From NCBI GenBank assembly GCA_002887195.1, contig PJAB01001030.1:1-18050 (forward strand): 18,050 bases of DNA. Direction: 5' to 3'. The notes below the pieces were generated by a model. The model was not told the origin of the DNA, did no database searches, and saw nothing but the letters and a program-made list of their open reading frames with translations. Position numbers and translations under genes: made by a program. The stretch comes from Chrysochromulina parva. Taxonomy: Eukaryota; Haptophyta; Prymnesiales; Chrysochromulinaceae. Below, one piece after another: positions 7,134 through 15,832 of this stretch; the first letter of the stretch is position 1, and each line of letters opens with the position of its first letter.

Positions 7134-7720
7134 GATGAGGGCAAATGTGTGACGTGGGTACTGTTATGAACGCTCGATCATAAGTGAAGACGGTCGCACT
7201 CGACGCGTCACGCTCTTTTAAGAGTAGTTCGACTCCTTTAAACGAATCACACGCTCGATCGATTCATCATAAAACTGAAAGTCTAAAGTGAAGGACGATA
7301 CAAAATAGAGGGTTCCCCTGTTTGGGCTGTTATCCGTACACCGTACAGGTTTGACGTCGAAGCGGCAATGTCTCTGGGCTCGGATCGGACGCGCATATCT
7401 GGCTGCTGCGAGCCCGCACGATGCGCACGCATGTATGCGCGCGCAAACGCGTACGCGAACGCGTTCGCGTGCGCGCTGCGCTTTGCTGCGCGCGCGCGTG
7501 AAGGCCTCTGTGCATGCGTAGCCCATCTTAAACATTGCTTGCTGCTGAAACATGCTGAAACGTTCTGTCTTTCCCCTCTATCTCCCCTCTTTCTCAAGAA
7601 AAAAGCCGAAAAAAGCGCCCGCCGTCAGTTTCTTTTTCGCACCGTACTCGTGCACGAAATGACGGATGTGCAGTGCAAGCCTTCAGCGAGACAACGTTGC
7701 GGCTTGCGCAAGAGACAAAA
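7134..7720. other. Intergenic, no gene seen
   Basis: 587 bp of lower GC between RecQ and the next plus-strand gene. It contains an exact 18-bp palindrome at 7453-7470 (ACGCGAACGCGTTCGCGT) within a CpG-rich patch, and pyrimidine-rich runs at 7560-7600 and 7630-7640 that may belong to the promoter or 5' UTR of the downstream gene. ORFs here have no recognisable features. Confidence 0.5.
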
Positions 7721-9033
7721 ATGAAAGCTGATTTGGCATGGGATATCAAGGCACCAAAGCCGTCTACAGGTCGTGCAGGCAGCCGCTCCGTGGAAGAGTA
7801 TATAGCCTTGGGCTACACAGCAGCGGATTTGGATCAGCCTTTGATCGACTTCATCAAGGAATACGCTAAAACATTCGGAGAAAAACACCCTGGGTGCGAG
7901 GCCGAATGCATCGAGATCTGCCAAATCAATGCTTTGCTGAAACTCGAGGACCTGCGCAAGCTCTCGCGCCGCTGTTGGCTGGGCGAGTACTTCCCAGCAA
8001 ATGTGGCTCTGAGATTCGAAAGCGCACTTCAGTCGCCGGAGCTGCTCTATTTTTTCAAGAAGCTCGATGAAGTCGATAAGAAGAAGCCATGGGCGAATAC
8101 GTTTCACTTCACGTATTCGCTCGAATCCATGGAAAGTACGTGTGCGACGTATGGCATCCTTACGGCTCTCTTGCTTACAATGAACGTCGCTAGCTTCGGC
8201 GCGATAGAGATCGAGGAGTGGGGCGCATTTGAGTCAGGCGTTGCTTTGGAGCGCTGCAACGGCACATCTCTCTTCCGCTGGTCGTCTGGACGACCTGGCG
8301 AAACCGCGTCGAAGAGTGCATAACGGCTCTTTCTGCCGAGTCCGAGAAATGGTTCATCGTGGCCAACTTCGGGGCGTCCCTCTTCCTTATTTTGACGCTC
8401 TTGCTCTCCAGTTGGCTCTACATCGCATTTGGCATCCCTGGTGCGGACCGCACTAGGCCAGACGAGGTACAAGCTGTCGTCGCACGCCTTAGCGGAGAGT
8501 TTGCCACCCTCAACGTCCTCTTTCTCTTTTCTGTCGCGCTATCGTTCACGGGTATCCTCCAGCTCACTCAGATCAAGAGTAAGCATGCAGCTCGTCCTCG
8601 TCCGTGCAGGTAAGCCTGATGGCATCTGACATGCGCACACGTTGCTTTTTTGCTCGCAGTCCGATCCTGGAACTTGGTTGTCTTCTTGTCGACGATAGCC
8701 ATTATCACATTCGTTGGCATTTGTGTGCTTGCTTTGTGGCTCATATGGGAAATGGGGAACTCCAAGAGAGCCCTTGATGAGATTCGCACCGCGGCCGGCG
8801 CGGGCTCTAACGCGGGCTCTGACCAAAAGAAGTCCTGGCTGAAGAAGATCAAGGAGTTCTGGTATCAGTGTCTCTGGCGGAATCCGAAAGTTAATCCGAA
8901 AGTGGCACAGGAACAACCCGAAAAGATCACCCAGGAAGTGGCACAGGAACAACCCAAAAAGATCACCCTCGACGAAGCTGTCAAGGAGTATAAAGCGATG
9001 AAGTCCAAGAATGTCTGGCATTGCCCTTGGTAA
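7721..9033 (+). CDS. Multi-pass membrane protein, unrecognised; splice model partly unresolved
   Basis: I do not recognise a family. It starts at the ATG in AAAATGAAAG, then about 135 soluble residues (EEYIALGYTAADLDQP, a Cys-containing helical stretch), then hydrophobic segments: CATYGILTALLLTMNVASFGAI, WFIVANFGASLFLILTLLLSSWLYIAF, LNVLFLFSVALSFTGIL, WNLVVFLSTIAIITFVGICVLALWLIW. The tail is charged and repeat-bearing. The reading frame changes between about 8136 and 8316: either an intron (GTACGT donor at 8136, AG at 8251, which would remove the first hydrophobic segment) or a one-base frameshift or assembly error. The 8579-8659 intron is well supported. Its base composition is less GC-rich than the neighbours. 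Four helices suggest a channel-, receptor- or tetraspan-like membrane protein, but no function is assigned. Confidence 0.65.
8579..8659 (+). other. Intron of the membrane-protein gene (81 nt)
   Basis: Donor AAGA|GTAAGC, acceptor TTTTTTGCTCGCAG. Splicing gives QLTQIKIRSWNLVVFL and keeps the frame into the fourth hydrophobic segment; the intron contains an in-frame stop. The alternative donor at 8610 (CAG|GTAAGC) puts the last exon out of frame. Confidence 0.8.
8881..8967 (+). repeat. Coding tandem repeats, 12 bp and 36 bp
   Basis: The unit AATCCGAAAGTK occurs twice at 8881-8904 (NPKVNPKV). A 30-bp block recurs at a 36-bp offset (8902-8931, 8938-8967), encoding VAQEQPEKIT / VAQEQPKKIT in the cytosolic-looking tail of the membrane protein. 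Confidence 0.85.
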
Positions 9034-10289
9034 GTGGCACCGCATAGGTCTGATGACCTTGACTCATAAACCCCGAGAGCGCATCATAATCGCGTGCGGC
9101 TAGTTGAGGCAACTTAACGCTAAGGGCGCGGGCGATAATCAACGCAAAGTAAAGGCTGTTCCGCGTCTGGCGCGCCAACTTGACAACGAGGAGGTGAATG
9201 CTGCCGAGGCTTTGCCGAGGCAGCAGCGGTGATGGGAGACCGCTTAGGAGACCGCAGGCAGTAGCATGGGGCAGGGGCGGTGCACCAGATGGTGGCATGC
9301 GGAGCAATCGAGTTCCGAAGAGTGTGCAAGTGGACAGCGAGGCCTCGTGCGAGTGGCTTTGAGAGCTGTGCGGGTCATTTATCCGGAAAGCATGCCGACA
9401 GACACATCGGAGATCGGACGGACGAAAGCTGTATAACCTGTATGATGAATACATAGACCGGGTAAGTATCCGACCGACCGACTGTTTGTACATCGTGTGT
9501 CGTCCGTTTGCATTCCGGCGGTAACTTGATTTGCGGAACATGCGCTTGGATGCGCGTGACTACTCCCACACCGACGCGAAGAGTCGAACACCGGTCTCGG
9601 TGCTCGACTCCAGTCGACTCAGTTTTGTCGTCTACCGTGATTTCGTTTGATTTCGTGTCGTCCATCCGTGACACCTTGCCGTGCATGGTTGAGCATCTTG
9701 CACGTAAAACGTTGCGTCGAGGTCGCAAGCCCTGCCGAGAGTTCTAGCGTGCGCCATCGCTACGATCTAGACACGGCTTTGGCAGTGGGCTCGTTGGACG
9801 ATGGACGTTCGGTTCCGCCTGACCGAACGCGCTCTCGTGTCTCGAGAACTGTCCCTACTCGCGACGCGAAGTCCGGAACACACGGTGTGGTGTGTACCGT
9901 CGCGCGCCGGTAACCGAAAGAGCGGTCGCCGGAAGAGATTATTAATACTCTGAGGTCTGAGCACCTCTTGTTCCACCTATACAAGCTACATGTCCGTTTA
10001 ACCTGCCGCGTGCCAAGCGTCCCCTGGGCATGATCACCCAGGGTCACCCTTGCCCTTGCCCGGCGTTTTGAAGGAAAAAGGCTATCTTTTTCTACGAAAC
10101 TGTGAAGTCTGAGAAAGAAGTGTGAATTGTTGAAACCGGCGCGGTCGTTGCTTTCTCCGCTGCCAGTATGCCAATGCAGCAGTCCCGCGCCCCGCCTGCG
10201 CGGCTTCGGCGCCCGCACCTGTCGCGTGTGGCTAGACAGATCTCAGCGCGCCACCCCTCGCCCTTCGCATCCCTCCCGCAGGATTCGCC
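9034..10289. other. Intergenic, no gene seen; several inverted repeats
   Basis: 1.26 kb without a convincing ORF. Possible hairpins: 9199-9225 (7-bp TGCTGCC/GGCAGCA stem, GA/GA internal loop, GGC-TTT-GCC top); 9581-9610 (13-bp stem with one mismatch, GTCT loop); 10022-10043 (7-bp CCCTGGG/CCCAGGG). The 10255-10281 stretch (TCCCTCCCGCAG) looks like a 3' splice site just before the dynein light chain ATG, so a 5'-UTR intron is possible. Confidence 0.4.
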
Positions 10290-10643
10290 ATGGCGGACGA
10301 AGAGAAAGAGAAAAAGGTCAAGGGCGACCAGCCCGACACGTCGATCAAGGTCACGATCCTGAAGACGGACATGAGCGAGGAGATGGTGGCGGACATTGTC
10401 ACGGTGACGCAAACGGTGATCAAAAAGCACAAGCTTCACAAGGACCTTGCGACCGCGATCAAGACGGCCTTCGACATCAAACACCCGCCCGCTGACAACA
10501 AGGCGACCAGCGGCGTGTGGCACTGCGTCTGCGGCTCCAACTTTGCGGTATCGGTCACACACGAGACGCACTTCGCGTGCTACTGGGAGGCGTGTAACGT
10601 CAAGATGCTGCTCTGGAAGAGCAAGGACAGTCCCTTCGACTGA
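10290..10643 (+). CDS. Dynein light chain, LC8-type (117 aa)
   Basis: A small dimeric light chain of axonemal or cytoplasmic dynein. The segment from about residue 20 to the end is the dynein light chain type 1 fold: KVTILKTDMSEEMVADIVTV, the helix HKDLATAIKTAFDIKH, then WHCVCGSNFAVSVTHET, matching the LC8 signature WHC-x3-NF-x3-VTHET, and a closing strand VKMLLWKS. At 117 aa with a charged lysine-rich N-terminal extension (EEKEKKVKG), it is longer than canonical LC8 (about 89 aa) and closer to the LC8-like chains of flagellar outer-arm dynein. The start ATG sits in GCCATGG. No intron lies within the CDS. Family call is firm; axonemal location is inferred from the extension. Confidence 0.9.
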   Translation: MADEEKEKKVKGDQPDTSIKVTILKTDMSEEMVADIVTVTQTVIKKHKLHKDLATAIKTAFDIKHPPADNKATSGVWHCVCGSNFAVSVTHETHFACYWEACNVKMLLWKSKDSPFD

Positions 10644-11198
10644 GCACGGGGCGGCGCATGCGCGTTGCGATACAATAGACTCTCATGCCGTAAGCAAGTG
10701 CGCGGGCGCTGGTGGTGGCGAGACGGCGGCCACGAGGAAGCCGGTGCGAGCGCGAGCTGGCGACGGAGGGCGAGGTCAGAGGCAGGCCCAGTCTCCGGTT
10801 TCCGCCGCCGTCGCGCGTCGCAGCGCTGTTTCACCTGTCGCACCTCATCAGCCCTGTCGGTCACTCTGTGTAAAGTTGTCGGCACCCGGCGGCGCACAGC
10901 CATTAAGTACTGCATGCTCTCCACGTGAAAAGTGCTCTTACGTCCAACCGGCGGCGCGCTGCGTCGAGATGAATACTCGTCAAATACACCGTCGCGGCTG
11001 GCGGGGGCGGCCCGGGCGCGCGCCGCGGCCGCGGTGGCGTCGGGCCGTCGGCTACCTAGGCGCTAGCTTCAGGGGTTGCTCTGAGCTCGTGTGCTGGGTC
11101 TGAAGATGAACGCGTCCCCTGTGGCCCGCGTCCAAGGTTGTGAAACCTCCTAGGAGCATAAGTCCGCAAACGGTCAACTCCCCGGCGCACCATCGACC
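10644..11198. other. Intergenic, no gene seen
   Basis: 555 bp between two plus-strand genes. ORFs here are Arg-rich readings of GC-rich DNA with no domain. It presumably holds the 3' UTR of the dynein light chain and the promoter of the downstream gene; no TATA box or AATAAA is apparent. Confidence 0.4.
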
Positions 11199-12482
11199 AT
11201 GACTCTTCTCATGCTGGCTTCGCTGCTGCGGCTCGCGTGTGTGCGCTTCGAAGGGTTGCCGGACATGCCGGCCGGCACCGCCGCGACACCCTCAATCTAC
11301 GCCGCGGACAAACACGTGTACAGCACAAATGTGCGCATCGCACGCTCAATGGTGCGCTCGGCCAACATCAGCTGGACACTCGTGGGCACTGAGGGCGAGC
11401 AGCTCGTGTCCGCGAGCGAGGTCCGCGAGCGCTTTGCCGGCGTCATCTTCGTCGGCGACTCGCAGATTCGGGAGGTGGCGTGGGCGGCACTGCAGATACT
11501 GACGGCCGCGCAGGTCAAGGCGTTCGCAAAGAAGGATCCGGTGTTTGCAGGCCAGCGCAAGCTCAATGGGTACACGGCATGCGTGCCGCAAAGCGTTGGC
11601 AAGACGGGCTTCACCGCTTCGTGCAACGGCGCCGTGTGCGATCTGCACTCGCCCTTCCGCAACAAGACGCATGCGGAGCAGATGCGGCGACTGCTGCTGA
11701 CAAACCCACACTCATGGGACGGTGCGCTCTCGGTGAGCGAGTCTGTGTGCGACTCCGAGTTTTTCCTGTCCTACCAGGCCACGTGGGGTGCCATGCCCAT
11801 CGAGCCGACCACGCTGCCGCGCTGCCTCCACCCAGATCCAAGCGACCCGACCGGAAAGTATGCCCTCAAGCAGCGGACGAGTGGCGTGACGAAACCCGTA
11901 CTCTGGATCGTGGATGGCTGCGGGCTGCACGAGATGGAGTTTTGCGACAAGCGGCGCGACGAGCTGCCGCAGCATGCGTTCGCGCGCTTCTCGCCAGCGC
12001 TGCTCCGCTCGAGCACCATCGTGTACCAGACGGTGGGTGCGGGCTTCCTGATGCGCGCGAGCAACCGCTTCCGCGGAGATTGCGCCCAGATCAACGCGGA
12101 CCAGATCGCGGCCAAGGAGCGCGCCTGGCTGATGAGCCATGGCGTGCCCTACTACGACTACACGAAGCTCACCCTCCAGTACGCACCCCTCATGTTTGAC
12201 GCGATCCACTTTACGTACTATTGGGTGCCCTGTACACACACCTTCCCCGAGATGGCGCGGCTAGTGGCACAGCTCGGCTTCCAGCAAGCCGTCGGCAAGC
12301 CAGTCGAGGTTTGCCCGCCCGGCACGCCCGCTAGCGCACCCATGCCCGGCACGAGCAGCGTCAACCTCGGTCAGGGTTGGGAGGCTTCGCAGAATGCGAG
12401 AAGGGTCGCCATGCAGCTGGACGAGGCCGCCAAATACCTCAAGGCGACCAAGGCGGCCAAGAAGAAGGCTTCACAGGCTTGA
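11199..12482 (+). CDS. SGNH / PC-esterase-like protein with N-terminal signal or anchor (427 aa)
   Basis: Resembles the GDSL-like acyl-esterase fold of PC-esterase, TBL/PMR5 and Cas1p proteins, which O-acetylate or de-acetylate glycans in the secretory pathway. Residues 1-16 (MTLLMLASLLRLACV) are hydrophobic, like a signal peptide or anchor. Visible motifs: FVGDSQIREVAW (84-95, GDS nucleophile S88), LWIVDGCGLHE (235-245, the conserved central block), and FDAIHFTYYWVPCTH (333-347, the C-terminal DxxH with D334 and H337 completing a triad). About ten Cys residues fit a lumenal or extracellular protein. The C-terminus is a Lys/Ala-rich helix. The ATG at 11199 is the first in frame and places the signal at the N-terminus. 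Single exon. Fold is fairly confident; substrate and direction of reaction are unknown. Confidence 0.72.
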   Translation: MTLLMLASLLRLACVRFEGLPDMPAGTAATPSIYAADKHVYSTNVRIARSMVRSANISWTLVGTEGEQLVSASEVRERFAGVIFVGDSQIREVAWAALQILTAAQVKAFAKKDPVFAGQRKLNGYTACVPQSVGKTGFTASCNGAVCDLHSPFRNKTHAEQMRRLLLTNPHSWDGALSVSESVCDSEFFLSYQATWGAMPIEPTTLPRCLHPDPSDPTGKYALKQRTSGVTKPVLWIVDGCGLHEMEFCDKRRDELPQHAFARFSPALLRSSTIVYQTVGAGFLMRASNRFRGDCAQINADQIAAKERAWLMSHGVPYYDYTKLTLQYAPLMFDAIHFTYYWVPCTHTFPEMARLVAQLGFQQAVGKPVEVCPPGTPASAPMPGTSSVNLGQGWEASQNARRVAMQLDEAAKYLKATKAAKKKASQA

Positions 12483-12891
12483 GCACGCGATGCTGAGACA
12501 TTCTTCGCGGCTACAAGTCGCACTATGGTTGGAGACGACAGACGAGCAAGGTGCTGGCTGCTCGGGGTTCTGAGGGGCCCAGCGCTGCAATTCTCGGCGG
12601 CCCCGGCCCCGGGATTTTGCTTTTGAGTCGTTCCTTTTGTGTAGAATGTACTCTCTCTTGGTGGCATGTGTACGTATCCCCGCAGTACTAGCGAAAAAGC
12701 GCCGTAATAGGCATCCCAAAATTCGCATTCCACGCATCGGCGTCCGCGCTTCGCGGCCGTCCGAATTGTGTTTCGTGTCTTCTGCGATTTGTCAGCACCG
12801 CGGCAGTTGGACGACCCCTTGCCGCGGCGATGGACAACAGCTGGCGTGCCAGTCTGCCACCCTGCGAACAATTGTCTGATGGTCCGCAGTC
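12483..12891. other. Intergenic, no gene seen
   Basis: 409 bp. It contains a GC-rich stretch at 12570-12615 (GGCGGCCCCGGCCCCGGG) that could fold. An in-frame stop at 12877-12879 precedes the next ATG. An upstream exon supplying a signal peptide to the Pro-rich protein may lie here (CCGCAG at 12885-12890 could be an acceptor), but I could not identify it. Confidence 0.35.
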
Positions 12892-14520
12892 ATGGGTACC
12901 TTGCACATGGGCGACCACAGGTGGAAGGTGTGCAGACACGACTTGCCGCCGTTCGGGTGGCACACGTGCCGCCCACCGTTTGTTGGAGTCGCGTGCATCG
13001 GCGATCCACCTGCCGTGTGCGGCGATCCTGAGTCCGCTCAGGCCGGTTGCACGCTTCCCGAGGCACTCGCTCACCCCGAACGGCGCTACACATTCAGGTT
13101 CTTGCCACCATCGCCACCGCCATCGCCGAGTCCTCCGCCATTGCTACCACCGTTGCCAGCGCCACCGCCACCGATGCCGCCGCCACCGACCCAGCCGCCA
13201 GCGCCGACTCCTCCACCACCGAGGCCGCCGTCGCCATCTCCTCCACCACTGATACCGCCATTGCCATCGCCGCCGCCACCACGTCCGCCCTTGCCACCAT
13301 CCCAGCCCCCAGCGCCAAACCCTCCACCGCCTTGGCCATGGCCGCCGCCACCACCGCTGCCCTCGCCACCGCCGCCGCCACCACCAAATCCCCCGCCACC
13401 GAAATCGCCGTCGCCGTCTACCCCACCGCCTCCGCCACCATACCCAAACCCGCCTCCACCACCGTCGCCCTCGCCACCGCCACCGCCGCCACCCTCGCCA
13501 GCACCGCCTCCGCCACCATACCCATACCCGCCACCACCACCGTCGCCAGCACCTCCTCCACCACCAAGGCCATCTCCACCGCCGCCACCACCGCTGCCAC
13601 CACAGCTGCACTCGACGCCATCCGTGCTTCTCAGCTTATGGGATGCAGCGGACGACTGTTGGGAAGCGTTCGGCGCTGCATCTGAAGCGGTCACATCCAG
13701 CCCCTTGTGGCCATTGGCAAGCCTCGCCGTGCCGCTTCTTGCGATGCTCGCATGTTGTCGTCATCATCGTCAAAGCGCCGTCATCGCACCTGAACGCCCA
13801 ACGTCCTGCGTGGCTAACCTGGTTTGGCAACACCAGAGTCCTTCATCCTGCGTGACGCCCTCCCGCACGAGCGGCGGCGCCTTCATGGCCTCCTCGCACC
13901 TGACGAAGCCGACGGGCGCTGTGACGAAACCGACGGGCGCTGTGACTCGCCAGATGCCGCAGCACACGCCAACGACCGGTGAGAAAGATGCGTTGGACGT
14001 GGCGGCTCCTGATGAGGGAGACCATCAGTATGCAATCAGCGATGCAATCAGCGTCACGCCTTTGGACGTGTCGGGCGAGGCAAGCAGCGGTGCGGCCATT
14101 GGCAACCCTCGTGCCCCCGCCGCCCGGACCATGGGGCGACCTGGCAGCGGCTGCGCAGCGCTCGCGAGAGTAGATGATGCCGAGATGCCGACGCTGCAGA
14201 CGCCGTATACATCGAGCTCCCCAAAGGCACGGGCACATGCGGCGTCATGTCACTGGAAGCAGCAGCCTTGCTACGCGACGCCTCCGAGGCTTCCGCCGCC
14301 GCGCTCGTTGGGTGACGATCCCGATCCCGATTACTCACCCTCGCGTCCGGGGGTGATGGTGGCCCCATTACCGGTGACGCCATCCGCCCGGCGGTCGACG
14401 AGAGGGCAGCTTCCGCCCGAACCGCGGCCGTGCGCGCGGCTGGGAGTCGTCAGCGAAGAACCACCAGCGGTTCTGTTCGGACCGGGGGGAAGGTGGGTGC
14501 CGCTCAGCTCTTTGCATTGA
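12892..14520 (+). CDS. Cys-rich / Pro-rich single-pass membrane protein (542 aa)
   Basis: Layout: residues 1-62 carry five Cys and several Trp/His (C14, C26, C35, C43, C53), a likely disulfide-bonded extracellular module; 71-240 is a PPPSP/PPPP stalk like hydroxyproline-rich algal wall proteins (pherophorin/extensin type); 271-289 (PLWPLASLAVPLLAMLACC) is a probable membrane helix; it is followed by basic RHHR and a 250-residue Ser/Pro/Ala cytosolic-looking tail with a TKPTGAV heptad twice (13897-13944). No signal peptide follows the ATG, so either a first exon is missing or the membrane helix acts as the signal. I do not recognise a named family; a cell-surface structural or adhesion role is inference. 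The ATG at 12892 is 12 bases after an in-frame stop. Confidence 0.6.
   Translation: MGTLHMGDHRWKVCRHDLPPFGWHTCRPPFVGVACIGDPPAVCGDPESAQAGCTLPEALAHPERRYTFRFLPPSPPPSPSPPPLLPPLPAPPPPMPPPPTQPPAPTPPPPRPPSPSPPPLIPPLPSPPPPRPPLPPSQPPAPNPPPPWPWPPPPPLPSPPPPPPPNPPPPKSPSPSTPPPPPPYPNPPPPPSPSPPPPPPPSPAPPPPPYPYPPPPPSPAPPPPPRPSPPPPPPLPPQLHSTPSVLLSLWDAADDCWEAFGAASEAVTSSPLWPLASLAVPLLAMLACCRHHRQSAVIAPERPTSCVANLVWQHQSPSSCVTPSRTSGGAFMASSHLTKPTGAVTKPTGAVTRQMPQHTPTTGEKDALDVAAPDEGDHQYAISDAISVTPLDVSGEASSGAAIGNPRAPAARTMGRPGSGCAALARVDDAEMPTLQTPYTSSSPKARAHAASCHWKQQPCYATPPRLPPPRSLGDDPDPDYSPSRPGVMVAPLPVTPSARRSTRGQLPPEPRPCARLGVVSEEPPAVLFGPGGRWVPLSSLH
13102..13611 (+). repeat. Proline-codon repeat tract (CCR-rich)
   Basis: About 510 bp dominated by CCA/CCG/CCT triplets with few G runs on the plus strand, encoding the Pro-rich stalk. 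Most other frames are also open (Gly-rich, Trp/Arg-rich, Ala/Thr-rich), a by-product of the triplet bias. The minus strand is GGT/GGC-rich. Confidence 0.9.
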
Positions 14521-14602
14521 AAATTATCTTTCCCAGTTGAAAGCTGCCACTAGAGGACTAGCGACTAGGCCTTTAAGTTACTCGTACGGTACTAATAACA
14601 AA

Positions 14603-14629
14603 CTGCGAAACCTGTTAGCTGTTTCGCAG
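14603..14629. terminator. Perfect 9-bp stem-loop downstream of the Pro-rich gene
   Basis: CTGCGAAAC and GTTTCGCAG pair perfectly around a 9-nt loop, 83 bp after the stop codon. It could be a 3'-UTR structural element; a role in 3'-end formation is speculation, since eukaryotic termination does not need a hairpin. Confidence 0.3.
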
Positions 14630-14634
14630 CCATG

Positions 14635-14825
14635 TCACTGAGTTCAACCCAAAATCTCACGGGTCACAGGTGGTGCGGGGCCGGATAGTCCGGTCACTGT
14701 AAATCCGAAAAGAATACCTCCCCCTACCGCCCTTTGGGTCAATCACTGAGTTCAAAATCAGGTGGTGGGGATAGTGTGTGAAAGTGAATCCAGAAAGAAT
14801 ACCTCCCCCTACCCCTTTGGGTCAA
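14635..14825. repeat. Diverged tandem duplication (108 and 83 bp)
   Basis: Copy 1 (14635-14742) and copy 2 (14743-14825) both begin TCACTGAGTTCAA, share GAATACCTCCCCCTACC, and end TTTGGGTCAA. Copy 2 lacks about 25 bp from the middle. Confidence 0.85.
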
Positions 14826-14905
14826 ATTGTTCGCAGCACACACACTCACGCTCAACTACTGCGCGAATGCGCGATAGCATCTGCATTACCACTCGTCGGT
14901 TTGTG

Positions 14906-14996
14906 CGATATTGACGGGGGGGTCGCGATATCGTGGGATTCCGCGATTTCGTAGTCCGGTTAGCAATATCGTAGGATGCGCACGATATCTTGGGAA
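14906..14996. repeat. Degenerate repeat of about 19 bp, five copies
   Basis: Related units CGATATTGACGGG, CGATATCGTGGGA, CGATTTCGTAGTC, CAATATCGTAGGA and CGATATCTTGGGA start at 14906, 14926, 14944, 14964 and 14983, spaced 18-20 bp. Confidence 0.6.
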
Positions 14997-15832
14997 GTGT
15001 CGGCGTGCGAGAACTGCATCGTGACGTACGTTGATTGACAAACATCTTCTTGTACTCCACACCGCACGACAGATCGACCGGTTGTGAGTTGAGTTTCGTG
15101 TACATGCGCGCCCGCGCAGCGCCAGCGGCGCGGAGACGAGACGCGACAACGACTGAGAAATTTACAACATACAAGTACAGTATCAAGTTATCGTCGCGTT
15201 GCGGTTCCGAATCGCTTCTGCTCCCTCTTCCGTATGCACCGGTCCTTCCCCTGGGTAGGTGTGCTGTCGAACCGGTACTGCACCACGGGGTGCGTCCTCC
15301 CACGTTCTCTGCGCGCACACCCTTCCTGCTCTGGCTTGCGTGCCCCCTTGGGGCTTCCATTAGTTCACGAGTGAGGCGTCGAGTGAGCTGCTGCGTGGCG
15401 AGCTCCGCCTGCTCTTCCCGATGCCTCCAAGAGCTCGTTTGTCTTGGCTGTGGTGGGTTGCAGCGTGGCCGTTTTCCCATTAGACCCTCCCGAGCCCGGG
15501 CCTGCTGATCACGACCCCTTCCCTTTCGAGCTCTGGCCTGCCGAACCGAGGTCCTCCATCTCCACCATCTCTGTCTCCCACCGTGCTCTTTCGGAAACGG
15601 TAGGCAAAGGCACGTCGCCGCATGCCCCACTGATGCATGCCCGTCATCACACTGCCAGAGTCTCTCCCAATAAAACCGAATCACCGCTGCGTCTGGGAAT
15701 CATACGCAGAAGGAGGGCATCTCACCCCGCTCTTGATGATCTCATGCTTTGCAGAGCGCCTCTGCTAGAGCCTGGACAGCTCTCCCCAGGCGGCTGCGAT
15801 CCTTGATAGGTTCGTTGAATAACCTCGCTCTC

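Larger units (their letters stand above)
14521..15832. other. Convergent intergenic region with repeats
   Basis: 1.3 kb between the 3' ends of two convergent genes. It contains a 9-bp inverted repeat (14603-14611 CTGCGAAAC, 14621-14629 GTTTCGCAG), a diverged tandem duplication (14635-14825) and a degenerate 19-bp repeat (14906-14996). A 291-codon minus-strand ORF (15684-14809) is Arg-rich, lacks any domain and crosses both repeats; I do not call it a gene. Confidence 0.45.

Noticed and set aside
8579..8590. GCATGCAG in the 8579-8659 intron as a fourth introner copy
   Set aside because: Only 8 bp match, in the wrong orientation relative to the element; chance similarity.
8610..8659. Alternative donor CAG|GTAAGC at 8610
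   Set aside because: It shifts the last exon out of frame and destroys the fourth hydrophobic segment; the donor at 8579 keeps the frame.
13086..13694. Gly-rich minus-strand ORF (202 codons)
   Set aside because: It is the antisense of the Pro-rich tract; the plus frame alone has a Cys-rich head, membrane helix and long tail.
14809..15684. 291-codon minus-strand ORF
   Set aside because: Arg-rich, no recognisable domain, and it crosses two non-coding-looking repeat regions; probably chance in GC-rich DNA, though not excluded.
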